53,315 bases of DNA from JAPLKB01 sp964429485 (lineage in GTDB: Bacteria; Desulfobacterota; Syntrophorhabdia; Syntrophorhabdales; Syntrophorhabdaceae). The stretch lies in the NCBI GenBank assembly GCA_964429485.1, contig CAYSBW010000009.1, positions 1 through 53,315 on the forward strand. The letters run 5' to 3'. This document shows positions 1-8,287 of this stretch, one piece after another; positions within the stretch are counted from its first letter, which is position 1; each line of letters begins with the position of its first letter. A program made the translations under genes and the position numbers. Below the pieces are notes generated by a model, which saw only the letters and a list, made by a program, of their open reading frames with translations, was not told the origin of the DNA and did not search any database.

Positions 1-376
1 AAATCGCCTGTTGAGATTCCTTTCAGATACAATGTCGGGATAAGGTTATCAAGTGAGGGAATACGACGGAGATAACGGGGAAGGATGTCGCTGGTAAAAA
101 CTTTGCCTTCCCGTTTGCCTCTGATTCTTGGCTGCTTTATAGGCAATGGTCCAATACCGGTAAGGAGTGAACGTCCCGGCAGATATCCGTTACGGACAAT
201 CATGCGGCTGCCGTTTTCATCCTTTGTATCTGAGAACATGGATATATGCTCTGCTGCTTCATTTCTATGACTGCCTGTAATAATTTTCTGGCCCCTTCTT
301 TAATTATTTGTTCCAGTATTGACTCTTCTTTTCTTGCTTTTTTGTCCCAATGGGTTCATCATTCTTCATAAGACAT
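1..376 (-). pseudogene. IS256-family (Mutator-type) transposase remnant, N-terminal part, runs off left edge
   Basis: Read on the minus strand, the frame open from about base 262 to the window edge encodes the conserved N-terminal part of IS256-type transposases, with RMIVRNGYLPGRSLLTGIG, PLPIKQPRIRGK and ILPRYLRRIPSLDNLIP recognisable. The probable start is an ATG at 376 behind GGGGAGG. Its frame meets two consecutive TGA codons after five residues, then continues as KEESILEQIIKEGARKLLQ. It shifts by one base near 262-270 before the conserved block. The DDE catalytic domain would lie outside the window. With two nonsense codons and a frameshift it cannot make an active transposase. The family call rests on memory of IS256 proteins; no terminal inverted repeat was found. 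Confidence 0.75.
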
Positions 377-538
377 ATCCTCCCCTTCACCCCTCTGACA
401 AGGTGGGTTCTAATGATATTGTTTTGTCAGGTACTATGCGGTGCACTTTGAAGTAGAATTCACCAAATTAAGGATTCTACCCTTTGTTTATATCTATCAG
501 TCAGCTTCAGCTTGACCCTGTCCTTCGTTTTTTTGAGA

Positions 539-1843
539 TCATCTACCCATTAACAAATTGGGCAACCAAGTAGCAATAGACGGGAAAACAAAGAGAATAA
601 ATAAAGCCAGGACAAGGGCCGAAAGGAAAGGGATAACCCCCCTGTAAATAGTCTTGAAAGATAGTCCCGTTATATTTCCTAATATAAAAACATAAATAGC
701 TATGGGCGGGATAAGCCCGCCGATCATAAGCGTAACACAAATCAAGATACCAAACCATATTGGATCATAACCGAGTTGGGCGGCTGTCGGAAAAAAAATC
801 GGGGTGGCGAGCACCATAAATGCCAGATCATCCATGATTGAACCACCTATCAAATATATAGCGACTATCAAAAGCATGACAACAGTGCTCGGTATAGGAA
901 GGGCTCCAGCCCATTTAGCTGTCATCATCGGGATTTCCGTTATCGTGATGAAATGTCCGAAAACAGCAGATCCCGCTATAAGCATAAGAACCATAATAGA
1001 TGTTTTTAACGCACCCTTGAAGGATCTAATAAGCATATCTGAATTAACTTCTCTACGTATAAGAGCCAAAAGGAAAATTGCGACAGTGCCAATTGTGCCT
1101 GACTCTGTGGGGCTAAAAAAGCCTGTTATCATTCCACCTATTACGATACCGAAAATCGTTAAAACAATCAATGCATCCGGGATTACAACAATCCTTTCTT
1201 TCCATGTTGCCCTTTCCGCCCTGGGAGCTATCGCGGGCCTTAAACTTACCCATCCTGCTATAACTCCCATAAAAAGCAGGGCTATCATAAGGGCAGGCAC
1301 AATCCCCGCAAGAAAGAGCCTGCCTATTGATTGCTCAACCTGAAGCCCATAGATAATCAGCACTGTGCTGGGAGGCAGAATCATACCCATAGTGCTGACA
1401 GATGCAATTGTGCCTGCGGAAAGCTCCTTTTTATATCCATAGCGGTCCATCTCAGGGAGTGCGAGGTTTGAAAATGTTCCCACTGTAGCAAGGGTTGATC
1501 CGCACATGGCTTTAAATGCTGTGGCACCCACCACAGTTGTCATTGCGATGCCGCCAGGTATGTGACCAAACCACCTGTATGCTCCCAGGTAGAGTCTCTT
1601 TGCGATATTTGAATTTGAGGCAAACTCCCCCATAAGGATAAACAACGGTATTACCGAATAACTGTATGTTGAAAAGTTATCGAAGAAGTCCTTAATGACA
1701 AGGCTGGAAGCTGAAGGAAAAGAAATAAGAGCAGTCAATCCGAGAAATCCGACCAGCATCATGCAATAAGCCATTTCAAGCCCTGTTAAAAATAGAACCA
1801 AGAGTAATACAATCCCGTATATTCCAATTGCAATATCACTCAT
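539..1843 (-). CDS. dctM: TRAP transporter large permease DctM (system 1)
   Basis: This is the large membrane subunit of a tripartite ATP-independent periplasmic transporter, which couples solute uptake to an ion gradient. The 434-residue length matches DctM. The protein is almost entirely hydrophobic helices, with family motifs such as GATAFKAMCGSTLATVG, LPPSTVLIIYG and FFSPTESGTIGT. The ATG overlaps the end of dctQ by 8 bases and has AAAAGGGG six bases upstream, so the two are translationally coupled. It is the last gene of the order acyl-CoA synthetase, dctP, dctQ, dctM. Substrate specificity cannot be read from this subunit. Confidence 0.95.
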   Translation of the reverse strand: MSDIAIGIYGIVLLLVLFLTGLEMAYCMMLVGFLGLTALISFPSASSLVIKDFFDNFSTYSYSVIPLFILMGEFASNSNIAKRLYLGAYRWFGHIPGGIAMTTVVGATAFKAMCGSTLATVGTFSNLALPEMDRYGYKKELSAGTIASVSTMGMILPPSTVLIIYGLQVEQSIGRLFLAGIVPALMIALLFMGVIAGWVSLRPAIAPRAERATWKERIVVIPDALIVLTIFGIVIGGMITGFFSPTESGTIGTVAIFLLALIRREVNSDMLIRSFKGALKTSIMVLMLIAGSAVFGHFITITEIPMMTAKWAGALPIPSTVVMLLIVAIYLIGGSIMDDLAFMVLATPIFFPTAAQLGYDPIWFGILICVTLMIGGLIPPIAIYVFILGNITGLSFKTIYRGVIPFLSALVLALFILFVFPSIATWLPNLLMGR

Positions 1844-2321
1844 TGTTTGCCCCTTTTACTGTTTTTATCAGATCATAAAATATGGTGAAACTCTGTAAGA
1901 GAAAGCTCAGCGAAAGGGCAAAGCTAAACGGGTAATATGGTATCTTGAAGCTGGCTGTACGTTCACCGGTTTTTTTTACATCTATGCCGTAAAGAAAAAA
2001 ATTATAAGCAACAAATAAGAATATTATTATGCCTATGCATCTCGTCGCTATGTTTATGATTCTTTTTTTTCTTGGACTTAATTTTCCGGTTACCACATCA
2101 ACAATTACCTGAGCCCCAAGCTTTGTACCATAGGGAATCGAAAACCCGAATACAATACACCCGCCATATTGTATGAGTTCCATGGATCCGGTAATGGGAT
2201 GCCCGAAGTTTCTTAAAACCACATCGCATAGGGTCAATATTACCATGCACGCCAATACACCGCCGGCAATAACGTATAATGACTTGTCAATGTTGACTAT
2301 GCCTTCCATGAACCGCTTCAT
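1836..2321 (-). CDS. dctQ: TRAP transporter small permease DctQ (system 1)
   Basis: This is the small membrane subunit of the TRAP transporter, which pairs with DctM. The 161 residues form four hydrophobic segments, with the DctQ signature near residues 30-55 (CDVVLRNFGHPITGSMELIQ). A GGAGG lies five bases before the ATG. The gene is separated from dctP by a strong stem-loop and overlaps dctM. The family normally has four helices and 150-190 residues, which fits. Confidence 0.93.
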   Translation of the reverse strand: MKRFMEGIVNIDKSLYVIAGGVLACMVILTLCDVVLRNFGHPITGSMELIQYGGCIVFGFSIPYGTKLGAQVIVDVVTGKLSPRKKRIINIATRCIGIIIFLFVAYNFFLYGIDVKKTGERTASFKIPYYPFSFALSLSFLLQSFTIFYDLIKTVKGANNE

Positions 2322-2366
2322 TTCTGCCTCCGTGATAAATATCTATATCATTTCCGATTAAAATGT

Positions 2367-2395
2367 AGAGAGGGCTGTAGAATACAGCCCTCTCT
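2367..2395 (-). terminator. Intercistronic stem-loop after dctP (system 1)
   Basis: A perfect 13-base-pair inverted repeat (arms 2367-2379 and 2383-2395) with a three-base loop begins 15 bases after the dctP stop codon, before dctQ. On the transcribed strand only a broken short T run follows, so it looks more like an RNA-stabilising or partial terminator element than a full terminator. Such an element would let the binding protein be made in excess over the membrane subunits, as in malE-malF. That role is inference. Confidence 0.75.
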
Positions 2396-2409
2396 TATGA
2401 ATAATATAT

Positions 2410-3432
2410 CTACGGATTGTTCTTCAAGAATTCCTGGCAGAATTTCAATGCTTCATCGCCCGGCAGGCCTTTAGATTTTGTCATTTTAACATATCCATCC
2501 AAAATCGGTTTCATCTTTTGAACTGTTGCCGCTTCTTCCTCTTTAGAAACCGTTACGAAAGTTACACCTTTCCCTTTGGCGAATGCCTTTGCATTATTGT
2601 CCATTTCAACCCACATCTTGGCTATTTTTTCGTTATATTCGTCATTAATTTTTTCTATTGATTTTTGATCAGCAGAAGATATTGAGTTCCATTTATCCTT
2701 GTTCATAATCATATACATAGATGTCATATAAGACATACCATAATTCTCAATCACCGTCTTTACAACCTCACCTATTTTAAATCCTTGTAATGCTTCTATC
2801 GGGAAAAGACAACCGTCTATAACTCCTCTTGAAAGGCTGTCGTATGTTTCAGTAACAGGCATGGTCACTGGAGAAGCGCCGAGATTTTTTACTATATCTA
2901 TATTCTCTGCATTCGCTTTTATTCTAAGTCCTTTTACATCTGCTGTTGATTTGACCGGATTTTTTGTAAAAATGAAACCCGGCGCAGCGCCATGGAGAAA
3001 CATAACCTTTACATCATCAAATTCTTTCGGTTTGAATTTTTTATAATAAGCATTACCCAGTTTGCTTGCCTGATAACCATTCTTATATCCGAGGGGTAGT
3101 TGTAAAACTTCGGAAAGGGGAAGTCTGCCGGGAGCATATGCCAATAGAGCCGTCCCGACATCAACAACTCCTTTTGCCGTGTTGTCATAAACCTGCATTG
3201 GAGGTGAAAGTGTACTGCCGGCAAATACAGTTACAGTTACCCTTCCTGCCGTTGCCTTCTCAACATCTTTTCCCCATTGACCGTATGTTTTTGTTAAGGG
3301 ATGCATTGATGGCCACATAGATGAAAATCTGAGTTTCATCGCTTTTCCTTGAGCATGGACAGGAATCGAGGTTAATAAAAAAATAAACACCACTGATAAA
3401 ACAAACAAAATACCGCTAGACCATTTTTTCAT
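2410..3432 (-). CDS. dctP: TRAP transporter solute-binding protein DctP (system 1)
   Basis: This periplasmic binding protein captures a small organic acid for the DctQM permease. Residues 1-27 form a signal peptide (charged MKKW, hydrophobic core, cleavage after VHA). The mature protein has the DctP fold, with GLRIKANAENIDIVKNLGAS followed by MPVTETYDSLSRGVIDG. The arginine of GLRIKA normally forms the salt bridge to the substrate carboxylate. GGGAGG precedes the ATG. It lies between an acyl-CoA synthetase upstream and dctQM downstream, which suggests the solute is a carboxylic acid activated to a CoA thioester after uptake. The exact solute is unknown. Confidence 0.94.
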   Translation of the reverse strand: MKKWSSGILFVLSVVFIFLLTSIPVHAQGKAMKLRFSSMWPSMHPLTKTYGQWGKDVEKATAGRVTVTVFAGSTLSPPMQVYDNTAKGVVDVGTALLAYAPGRLPLSEVLQLPLGYKNGYQASKLGNAYYKKFKPKEFDDVKVMFLHGAAPGFIFTKNPVKSTADVKGLRIKANAENIDIVKNLGASPVTMPVTETYDSLSRGVIDGCLFPIEALQGFKIGEVVKTVIENYGMSYMTSMYMIMNKDKWNSISSADQKSIEKINDEYNEKIAKMWVEMDNNAKAFAKGKGVTFVTVSKEEEAATVQKMKPILDGYVKMTKSKGLPGDEALKFCQEFLKNNP

Positions 3433-3496
3433 AATATATCCTCCCTTTTTTTGTAATTCCGTGTGTTATCCTGTTTTGCCTTTGTTTACCTTAAAG

Positions 3497-4999
3497 CTAT
3501 TCGTTTCTATTAATAAACCTGTTTTTCAACTCACGTTTGAGGAGTTTACCTGCAGGACTTTTAGGCATTTCACTCACAGTTATATATTCTTTGGGAACTT
3601 TATATGAAGAAAGACGGGACTTTAAGTAAAATTTTAATTCTTCCGGATTAATTACCCGTCCCTGCTTAGGTAAAATGAATGCTGTAACACGCTCACCCCA
3701 CTCTTTATCAGGAAGGCCGATGACCGCACATTCCTCTATTTCCGGCCTCGTATATAAGATCTCTTCAACCTCGCGCGGATAAACATTTTCACCTCCTGTA
3801 ATGATAAGGTCTTTAAGTCTGTCAACAATATAAAGATAATTTTCATCATTAAAATAACCGATATCGCCGGATCTGAACCAACCGTCATTCCAAAAGGTTT
3901 TGTCGGTTGCTTGCTGATTCTCCAGATATCCCTTCATGATATTGCGACCCATTATGCATATCTCACCTTGTTTTCCAAGCCCCAGTTGGTTTCCTTCTGT
4001 ATCCCTAATCTGGACTTCTACACCAGGAACCGTTCCTCCTATGGATCCGACAACGTGCCGGTAATAGTGGTTGTAAGTAACAGCAGAGGCAGATTCTGTA
4101 AGACCATACCCTTCACATATATTAATACCGGTGCGTTCCTTCCACTGACGCACTATCTCCGTGGGGAGACTCGCCGCTGCAGAAAAGCAGTAACGAACAT
4201 TGTGCATAATTTCTTCCAGGCCTTCCAAGGCAAGGAGACGCGTATATACGGTTGGAACAGCGAAGAGCTTTGTAACACGACCGGCGTCCATACATGCAAT
4301 GACTCTGTCCATATCAAAGACAGGAAGGATTTCAAGGCATCCGGCACTCATTATTGTGGCATTCATAATGTGAATCTGAGCAAAAACATGGTTGAAGGGA
4401 AGAAAACAAAGAGCGCGATCGCTGTTTGTAGACCTTTCAATATAAGCCACGTTGTGTGCTGATACGTTTATATTCTCATGAGTAAGCATAACCCCTTTCG
4501 GCGAGCCCGTAGTCCCGCCTGTATAAAGAATTGCCGCTGTATCAGCACGGTTTTGATCCACTGCTTCAAAGGATCTGATTCCTTGATTGAGGATTTGCTT
4601 AAAAGTCAGATCACCCTTCGGGCATATAACCTTTTGAATGCCTCCAGTTCCCCGGAGGTCGCTAAGGGTATCAAGCCTCGATTCCGTAGTAAAAAGAAAC
4701 TTCAACTTTGCATGGTTAACAAGTAAACGAAATTCATTCTGAGACAAGAGGCTGGAAAGCGTTATCGCAACAGCGCCTGCCTTTAAGGCTCCAAAGTAGA
4801 AAACAAGCCAATCGGAAGAGTTGGGGGCGCATAAACCAAGGTGATCTCCTTTCTGAACCCCCATTTTCATTAGTGCTGTAGAAACCAGATTTGCCAGTTC
4901 ATTGAGCCGGGCATAACTGATCTCCCGGCCATTTTCTGAAACAGCAGGGCAATCAGGAAAGAAGAATGCTGCTCTCTCGAGGTTAACAGCTATATTCAT
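3497..4999 (-). CDS. Acyl-CoA synthetase (AMP-forming, ANL superfamily)
   Basis: The protein is predicted to activate a carboxylic acid to its CoA thioester through an acyl-adenylate. It has the AMP-binding loop YTGGTTGSPKGV near residues 159-170, the A5-type motif CEGYGLTES, the hinge block GWFRSGDIGYF followed by VDRLKDLIITGGENVYP, and the C-terminal catalytic lysine in SPAGKLLKREL (about residue 485). The 500-residue length is typical of medium-chain, aryl or long-chain-type ligases. GGGAG lies six bases before the ATG. As first gene of the operon with TRAP system 1, it probably activates the imported acid. Chain length or aromatic preference cannot be decided by eye. Confidence 0.9.
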   Translation of the reverse strand: MNIAVNLERAAFFFPDCPAVSENGREISYARLNELANLVSTALMKMGVQKGDHLGLCAPNSSDWLVFYFGALKAGAVAITLSSLLSQNEFRLLVNHAKLKFLFTTESRLDTLSDLRGTGGIQKVICPKGDLTFKQILNQGIRSFEAVDQNRADTAAILYTGGTTGSPKGVMLTHENINVSAHNVAYIERSTNSDRALCFLPFNHVFAQIHIMNATIMSAGCLEILPVFDMDRVIACMDAGRVTKLFAVPTVYTRLLALEGLEEIMHNVRYCFSAAASLPTEIVRQWKERTGINICEGYGLTESASAVTYNHYYRHVVGSIGGTVPGVEVQIRDTEGNQLGLGKQGEICIMGRNIMKGYLENQQATDKTFWNDGWFRSGDIGYFNDENYLYIVDRLKDLIITGGENVYPREVEEILYTRPEIEECAVIGLPDKEWGERVTAFILPKQGRVINPEELKFYLKSRLSSYKVPKEYITVSEMPKSPAGKLLKRELKNRFINRNE

Positions 5000-5045
5000 A
5001 TGTTACTCCCAGTATCTCATTCATTTCAGACTTTTTTCTGCATTA

Positions 5046-5078
5046 TTGTATGTATACAGAAAATATATTACAATACAA
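5046..5078. promoter_or_regulatory. Candidate operator between acyl-CoA synthetase operon and GntR fragment
   Basis: The very AT-rich gap 5000-5188 separates the divergent acyl-CoA synthetase operon and the gntR-like fragment. It contains the 8-base palindrome TGTATACA (5051-5058) and a wider inverted pair, TTGTAT (5046-5051) and ATACAA (5073-5078). GntR/FCD-type regulators commonly bind short palindromes in exactly this divergent position. The assignment is from position and symmetry only. Confidence 0.35.
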
Positions 5079-5188
5079 CATATATATAATATTTTAAATA
5101 ATATAAGGACTATGTCAAGTTAATATTTTATATATATTTTAATATTTTTGTTTGGTTTGATGTTTTTTTAAAAAAAGTTTTGCTGATT

Positions 5189-5497
5189 ATGACAACCTTC
5201 AAACTAATCAAACAATCCCGTGTAATCGATGAAGTCACTAAGCAAAGGAAACGCCCAATCTTTTTAGGCAATTTCAAGTCAGGAGATAAATTACCTTCTG
5301 AGCGCGACCTCGTAGAACAGTTTAAAGTAAGTTGTGTTAATGTCCGAGAGACTTTATGTGTTCCTGAAAATACAGGGTTTACAATTACCCGGCAGGGTGT
5401 TAGCGGCGGTGTACTTGTCACAGAGTTAATTTTTGAACATTTGTGTAAGTGGGGATATGGGACATCCTACATTCCTTTTGTCAAGAATTTTTACTAA
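5189..5497 (+). pseudogene. GntR-family regulator fragment (winged-helix domain only)
   Basis: About 90 residues match the N-terminal DNA-binding domain of GntR/FadR-type regulators: FKLIKQSRVIDEV, then GDKLPSERDLVEQFKVS, VRETL and GFTITRQGVSGGVLV. The FCD effector domain, about 130 further residues in intact proteins, is missing; the frame drifts into unrelated sequence and stops at 5497. Within the HTH the usual VSRxxIREALRxLE reads VSCVNVRETLCVPE, so the recognition region is also altered. The ATG at 5189 fits the family better than the upstream TTG at 5180. It lies divergent to the acyl-CoA synthetase/TRAP operon, the usual place for its regulator. It is probably a decayed local regulator, though a free DNA-binding domain cannot be excluded. 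Confidence 0.65.
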
Positions 5498-5807
5498 TAA
5501 ATAATTTATATAAAATCATGCTGTTATAAAGCACCACTTTTTAAAGGCGAACCTCTCCTATAGGTTTCTTTACAGAACTTTATATATATCCGGTAAATAA
5601 TTACAGGTTGGGCATGGAGGCAATATAGTCCCTTTCTTGAAGCTATAGCCTGTTTTTGTCCTATTTCTACATTAGCAGACATGGAAGGTGAGCTGCCAAA
5701 TAACATTTTTTATTTGCCTTTATTATAAGCAAGGAATACCATAATAAAAAGCCTGAAAACAACGAGCACCGTATATTAATTGTTGGACAGTAAAAGGAGG
5801 AAAAAAT
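5498..5807. other. Gene-free interval before the Dabb gene
   Basis: No recognisable coding sequence. The minus-strand open frame at 5524-5706 has no family features or good ribosome site. No remnant of the missing FCD domain of the upstream gntR fragment was recognised. The last 20 bases contain the strong AAAAGGAGG site for the next gene. Confidence 0.5.
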
Positions 5808-6095
5808 ATGGTTCGACATGTAGTTCTTTGTAAGTTTCATGCCTCAGTATCCAAAGAAAAACGCGAGAATGCCATAGATAAGCTCCGTGCTTTGTGGCAA
5901 TCTATTCCCGAGGTGCGAGAATGGAGTATTGGCAAGCAAGCTTTCCCTTCCAGTACTGCTTTTGATCTGGCGATAGTGTCAGGTTTTGAGAATGCGGAAG
6001 CATTAGAGAAGTACAGGAATCATCCCGACCACATTGGAATAAAGAATCTTCTGACTGAAATAGCGGAGATGGCTGTCGTTGATTATGAATGTTAG
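5808..6095 (+). CDS. Dabb (stress-responsive alpha/beta barrel) domain protein
   Basis: The 95-residue protein is a single Dabb domain. It has the N-terminal VRHVVLCKF strand, a helix with an ALWQSIPEV turn, FDLAIVSGFENAEAL and the YRNHPDHI motif near residues 64-72. Dabb proteins form dimeric ferredoxin-like barrels; members range from stress proteins to enzymes acting on aromatic or polyketide substrates. AAAAGGAGG is placed eight bases before the ATG, implying good translation. It stands alone between decayed genes. A link with the neighbouring acid-degradation loci is possible but only positional. Confidence 0.85.
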   Translation: MVRHVVLCKFHASVSKEKRENAIDKLRALWQSIPEVREWSIGKQAFPSSTAFDLAIVSGFENAEALEKYRNHPDHIGIKNLLTEIAEMAVVDYEC

Positions 6096-6189
6096 TTAAA
6101 GCGGGAAGTTTAAACACGCCTACTAAGAAATGACATGTATTGAAGCCCACAAGGTTTTCTGGATAGCCAATTTTTTATCCGCCGGAAGA

Positions 6190-6438
6190 CTATTTTTCCT
6201 GTATGACCTTTTCGTGAAGCCATATTTTGATAAGAGCGCCTCGATCAACGCCTATTTTTTCACGGATTGTGTCGATATCCCGTACAAGAGATTCAGCAAT
6301 ATCCAGCGTTATACGTGTCTTTCTGTTGGAACTGATTATTTTGGCTTTAGATATATCGATGAGGCCTGTCACATCTTCTCCTGCATCGGACCTCTTATCA
6401 AATTCATCTGTTGTTTCAGCCAAACGTTTTCGTGTCAT
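6190..6438 (-). CDS. BrnA/CopG-like antitoxin, orphan
   Basis: The 82-residue protein has the layout of BrnA-type antitoxins. An acidic N-terminal stretch (EFDKRSDAGEDVTGLIDISKAK) leads to a ribbon-helix-helix-like part, RITLDIAESLVRDIDTIREK, ending IGVDRGALIKIWLHEKV. Such proteins bind operator DNA and neutralise a BrnT RNase toxin. Directly upstream only about 22 codons resembling the BrnT C-terminus remain, so no toxin partner is present. It could persist as a stand-alone repressor or be drifting. The family call is good, the function uncertain. Confidence 0.7.
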   Translation of the reverse strand: MTRKRLAETTDEFDKRSDAGEDVTGLIDISKAKIISSNRKTRITLDIAESLVRDIDTIREKIGVDRGALIKIWLHEKVIQEK

Positions 6439-6504
6439 AAATTTTTTCTCCCTGGTTCTTGATCGCCGTACTGATATAATACGGATAGCATCGTTCCGAA
6501 ATTG
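6439..6504 (-). pseudogene. BrnT toxin C-terminal remnant
   Basis: Immediately upstream of the BrnA-like start, and in frame with it, 22 codons encode FRNDAIRIISVRRSRTREKK. This resembles the C-terminal end of BrnT ribonuclease toxins (typically RIISARKATRRER). A TAG at 6505-6507 closes the frame upstream. The catalytic part of the toxin is absent. Confidence 0.55.
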
Positions 6505-6558
6505 CTAACATTTTAATGCAAACCCTTTACACACCAGCGGCGTGGAATGGGCGGTAAT

Positions 6559-6596
6559 AGAGTTATAAAAATAACTCTGCCGTTGTAAATTACAAC
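6559..6596. repeat. Two adjacent short inverted repeats in a gene-free interval (6508-7032)
   Basis: Bases 6559-6578 form a 7-base inverted repeat (AGAGTTA/TAACTCT) with a 6-base loop. Three bases on, 6582-6596 form GTTGTAA-A-TTACAAC, a 15-base operator-like palindrome. The interval 6508-7032 otherwise holds no recognisable gene. The minus frame 6701-6886 and the plus frame around 6745-6915 match nothing I know. Role unknown. Confidence 0.4.
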
Positions 6597-6963
6597 TGTT
6601 TTTCCAAATCCAGTAGGTCATCGCCCCCCTGCCAAATTGGTTACACTGAATACTTCTTGCTGAAGTGAATATCTAATTGTCCTGTTATTCCAAGAGGTTG
6701 TCAAGTGATTTTTTTATTCATTTCCATTCGTAATAGTATATGAAATAGGGAAATTGAGAAATTAAAACTTAAGGAAGTTCTACGCTTCAGAACCATCATC
6801 CACGTTGTTACCGGCAAACTGGATTGTAGTAAAACAGGATTACTTACCATGCCGCTGACCGGCCAAGTGAAAAAGTCGGACTGCAAAGCTGTTCAAGGAA
6901 AAAAACAATCAATACGGTAAAAGCTTTTAGCAATTCCACTGAAACACCAAAAAAAGGTGGGGG

Positions 6964-6995
6964 ATGAAGATGAGCCTTTTAAGGCTCATCTTCAT
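6964..6995 (-). terminator. Rho-independent terminator of the UPF0261-UbiD-DctP2 operon
   Basis: A perfect 13-base-pair inverted repeat (arms 6964-6976 and 6983-6995, 6-base centre) lies 37 bases past the UPF0261 stop codon. Read on the minus strand it is followed by CCCCCACC and a run of seven T, consistent with transcription ending here. Confidence 0.75.
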
Positions 6996-7032
6996 TGTGG
7001 ATTAAAAAAAGAAGGTAGAGAAGAAGCAGGAA

Positions 7033-8238
7033 TTATTTAACAATTTGAACAAATCGTTCATATACCAAATCTGCAAAGGATTTGTCATTGATATGAAAAT
7101 CGTGTTCCGTAAGATGGATAGAAGGCAGTATATACTTTTTTATTGTTTCAATAAAATATTTATCAGCTTCGGGATCATAAAATTCTTTTCCTTCTTTATC
7201 CCAGGCAGAAAAACCCTTAAGAGGAACCATTATTTCTACTTTGCCTTTGGATTTATTAAGCTTCTCAGCGATCGTCCTGGCAATAATCTCCATCTCGTCC
7301 TTCGCCATTCTCATAGTAGTAGCCTGTGGCGTGTGCCAATGGAGTTTTCTGTTCTTATACTTTTCAGGGACCGTATCCATCCCAAGGTAGTTAATAAAAT
7401 CAACAGCTCCGAGAGTAACAATCTGGGGAATCCCAAGCCTGCCCGCAGCCTCCAGCCTTTCCTTTCCTGCTGAAGCCATTCCTCCGAATATTTCGTTACC
7501 TATTTCTTCCAGCGAAAGCTCAATTACACAGGCAAGATCGGCTCCTATATCATCGATCCATTTTTCCAGAGCCTTGCCACCCCCAATCGTATGAAAAACA
7601 ATAACTTCATATCCGTCTTTCTCAAGTAACTGTTTAATACCCAGGCAGCAATTGTTGACTGTACCATTCATAGTCATTACTATTGGACGTTTATCCGGCA
7701 TGGGCGGGAGTTCGATGCTTGCCATACCCATAACAGCCCCGGCAGCATTACCAAGAATCTTTCTCGTAATCCTGTTCAAGCCTGCTATGTCGCACACCGA
7801 TGGTATTATCGCCACATCTTTAGGCCCCGTAAAACCTTTAATACCAGCCTGTACTGCCTTAGTCGAGACAAGGACCTTAGGAAAACCCACAGGCAACCAC
7901 TTCAAGCCGGCAGAAGCAATTGCAGAGCCTTGGGCACCGCCTATTGCTGCAACACCATCGATCTTGCCTTCCTCATAGAGTTTTTTCACCATAGACTCAA
8001 CACAGGGAGACATGAATTGGATAATTTTCCCCCCATCCTGCAGAGAAGTTAAATCTTCCATCTTCTTGCCGGAATTAGCCAAAATTTCTTCTGTCGCAAT
8101 ATCCGGCTTAAATTTAGGTTCACCAACCCCCGTATCCATGACAATAGGATGATTATGTGCTTTCTCTACAAGATCTTTCATAAATAAAAGTTCATTTCCT
8201 TTTGTATCAAGGGTTCCTATCAGTAGAATATTCTTCAT
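7033..8238 (-). CDS. UPF0261 / Tm-1-like ATP-binding domain protein
   Basis: The protein starts MKNILLIGTLDTKGNE, the hallmark N-terminus of UPF0261 (Tm-1-like) proteins. It continues with family blocks GVAAIGGAQGSAIASAGLKW, SVCDIAGLNRITRKIL and TLGAVDFINYLG; 401 residues is full length. The ATG at 8238 is preferred over an upstream start at 8313 because it matches the family N-terminus and has GAGG ten bases upstream. The family binds nucleotide in the plant Tm-1 protein, but no bacterial reaction is established. It is the last gene of the dctP2-ubiD operon, which suggests a role in the same catabolic step. Confidence 0.88.
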   Translation of the reverse strand: MKNILLIGTLDTKGNELLFMKDLVEKAHNHPIVMDTGVGEPKFKPDIATEEILANSGKKMEDLTSLQDGGKIIQFMSPCVESMVKKLYEEGKIDGVAAIGGAQGSAIASAGLKWLPVGFPKVLVSTKAVQAGIKGFTGPKDVAIIPSVCDIAGLNRITRKILGNAAGAVMGMASIELPPMPDKRPIVMTMNGTVNNCCLGIKQLLEKDGYEVIVFHTIGGGKALEKWIDDIGADLACVIELSLEEIGNEIFGGMASAGKERLEAAGRLGIPQIVTLGAVDFINYLGMDTVPEKYKNRKLHWHTPQATTMRMAKDEMEIIARTIAEKLNKSKGKVEIMVPLKGFSAWDKEGKEFYDPEADKYFIETIKKYILPSIHLTEHDFHINDKSFADLVYERFVQIVK

Positions 8239-8287
8239 TTTTCTGACCTCAATTTTATTGCAAAGGCTGTTAACCTTTTTTGGCTTT

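Noticed and set aside
377..538. Possible further transposase remnant downstream of dctM
   Set aside because: Translations in all frames on the minus strand gave no recognisable transposase block.
804..1343. Long plus-strand open frame inside dctM
   Set aside because: It is the antisense shadow of a clearly coding DctM and has no features of its own.
6701..6915. Open frames on both strands in the gap before the UPF0261 gene
   Set aside because: No ribosome site, no family resemblance, and the stretch ends in a terminator hairpin.
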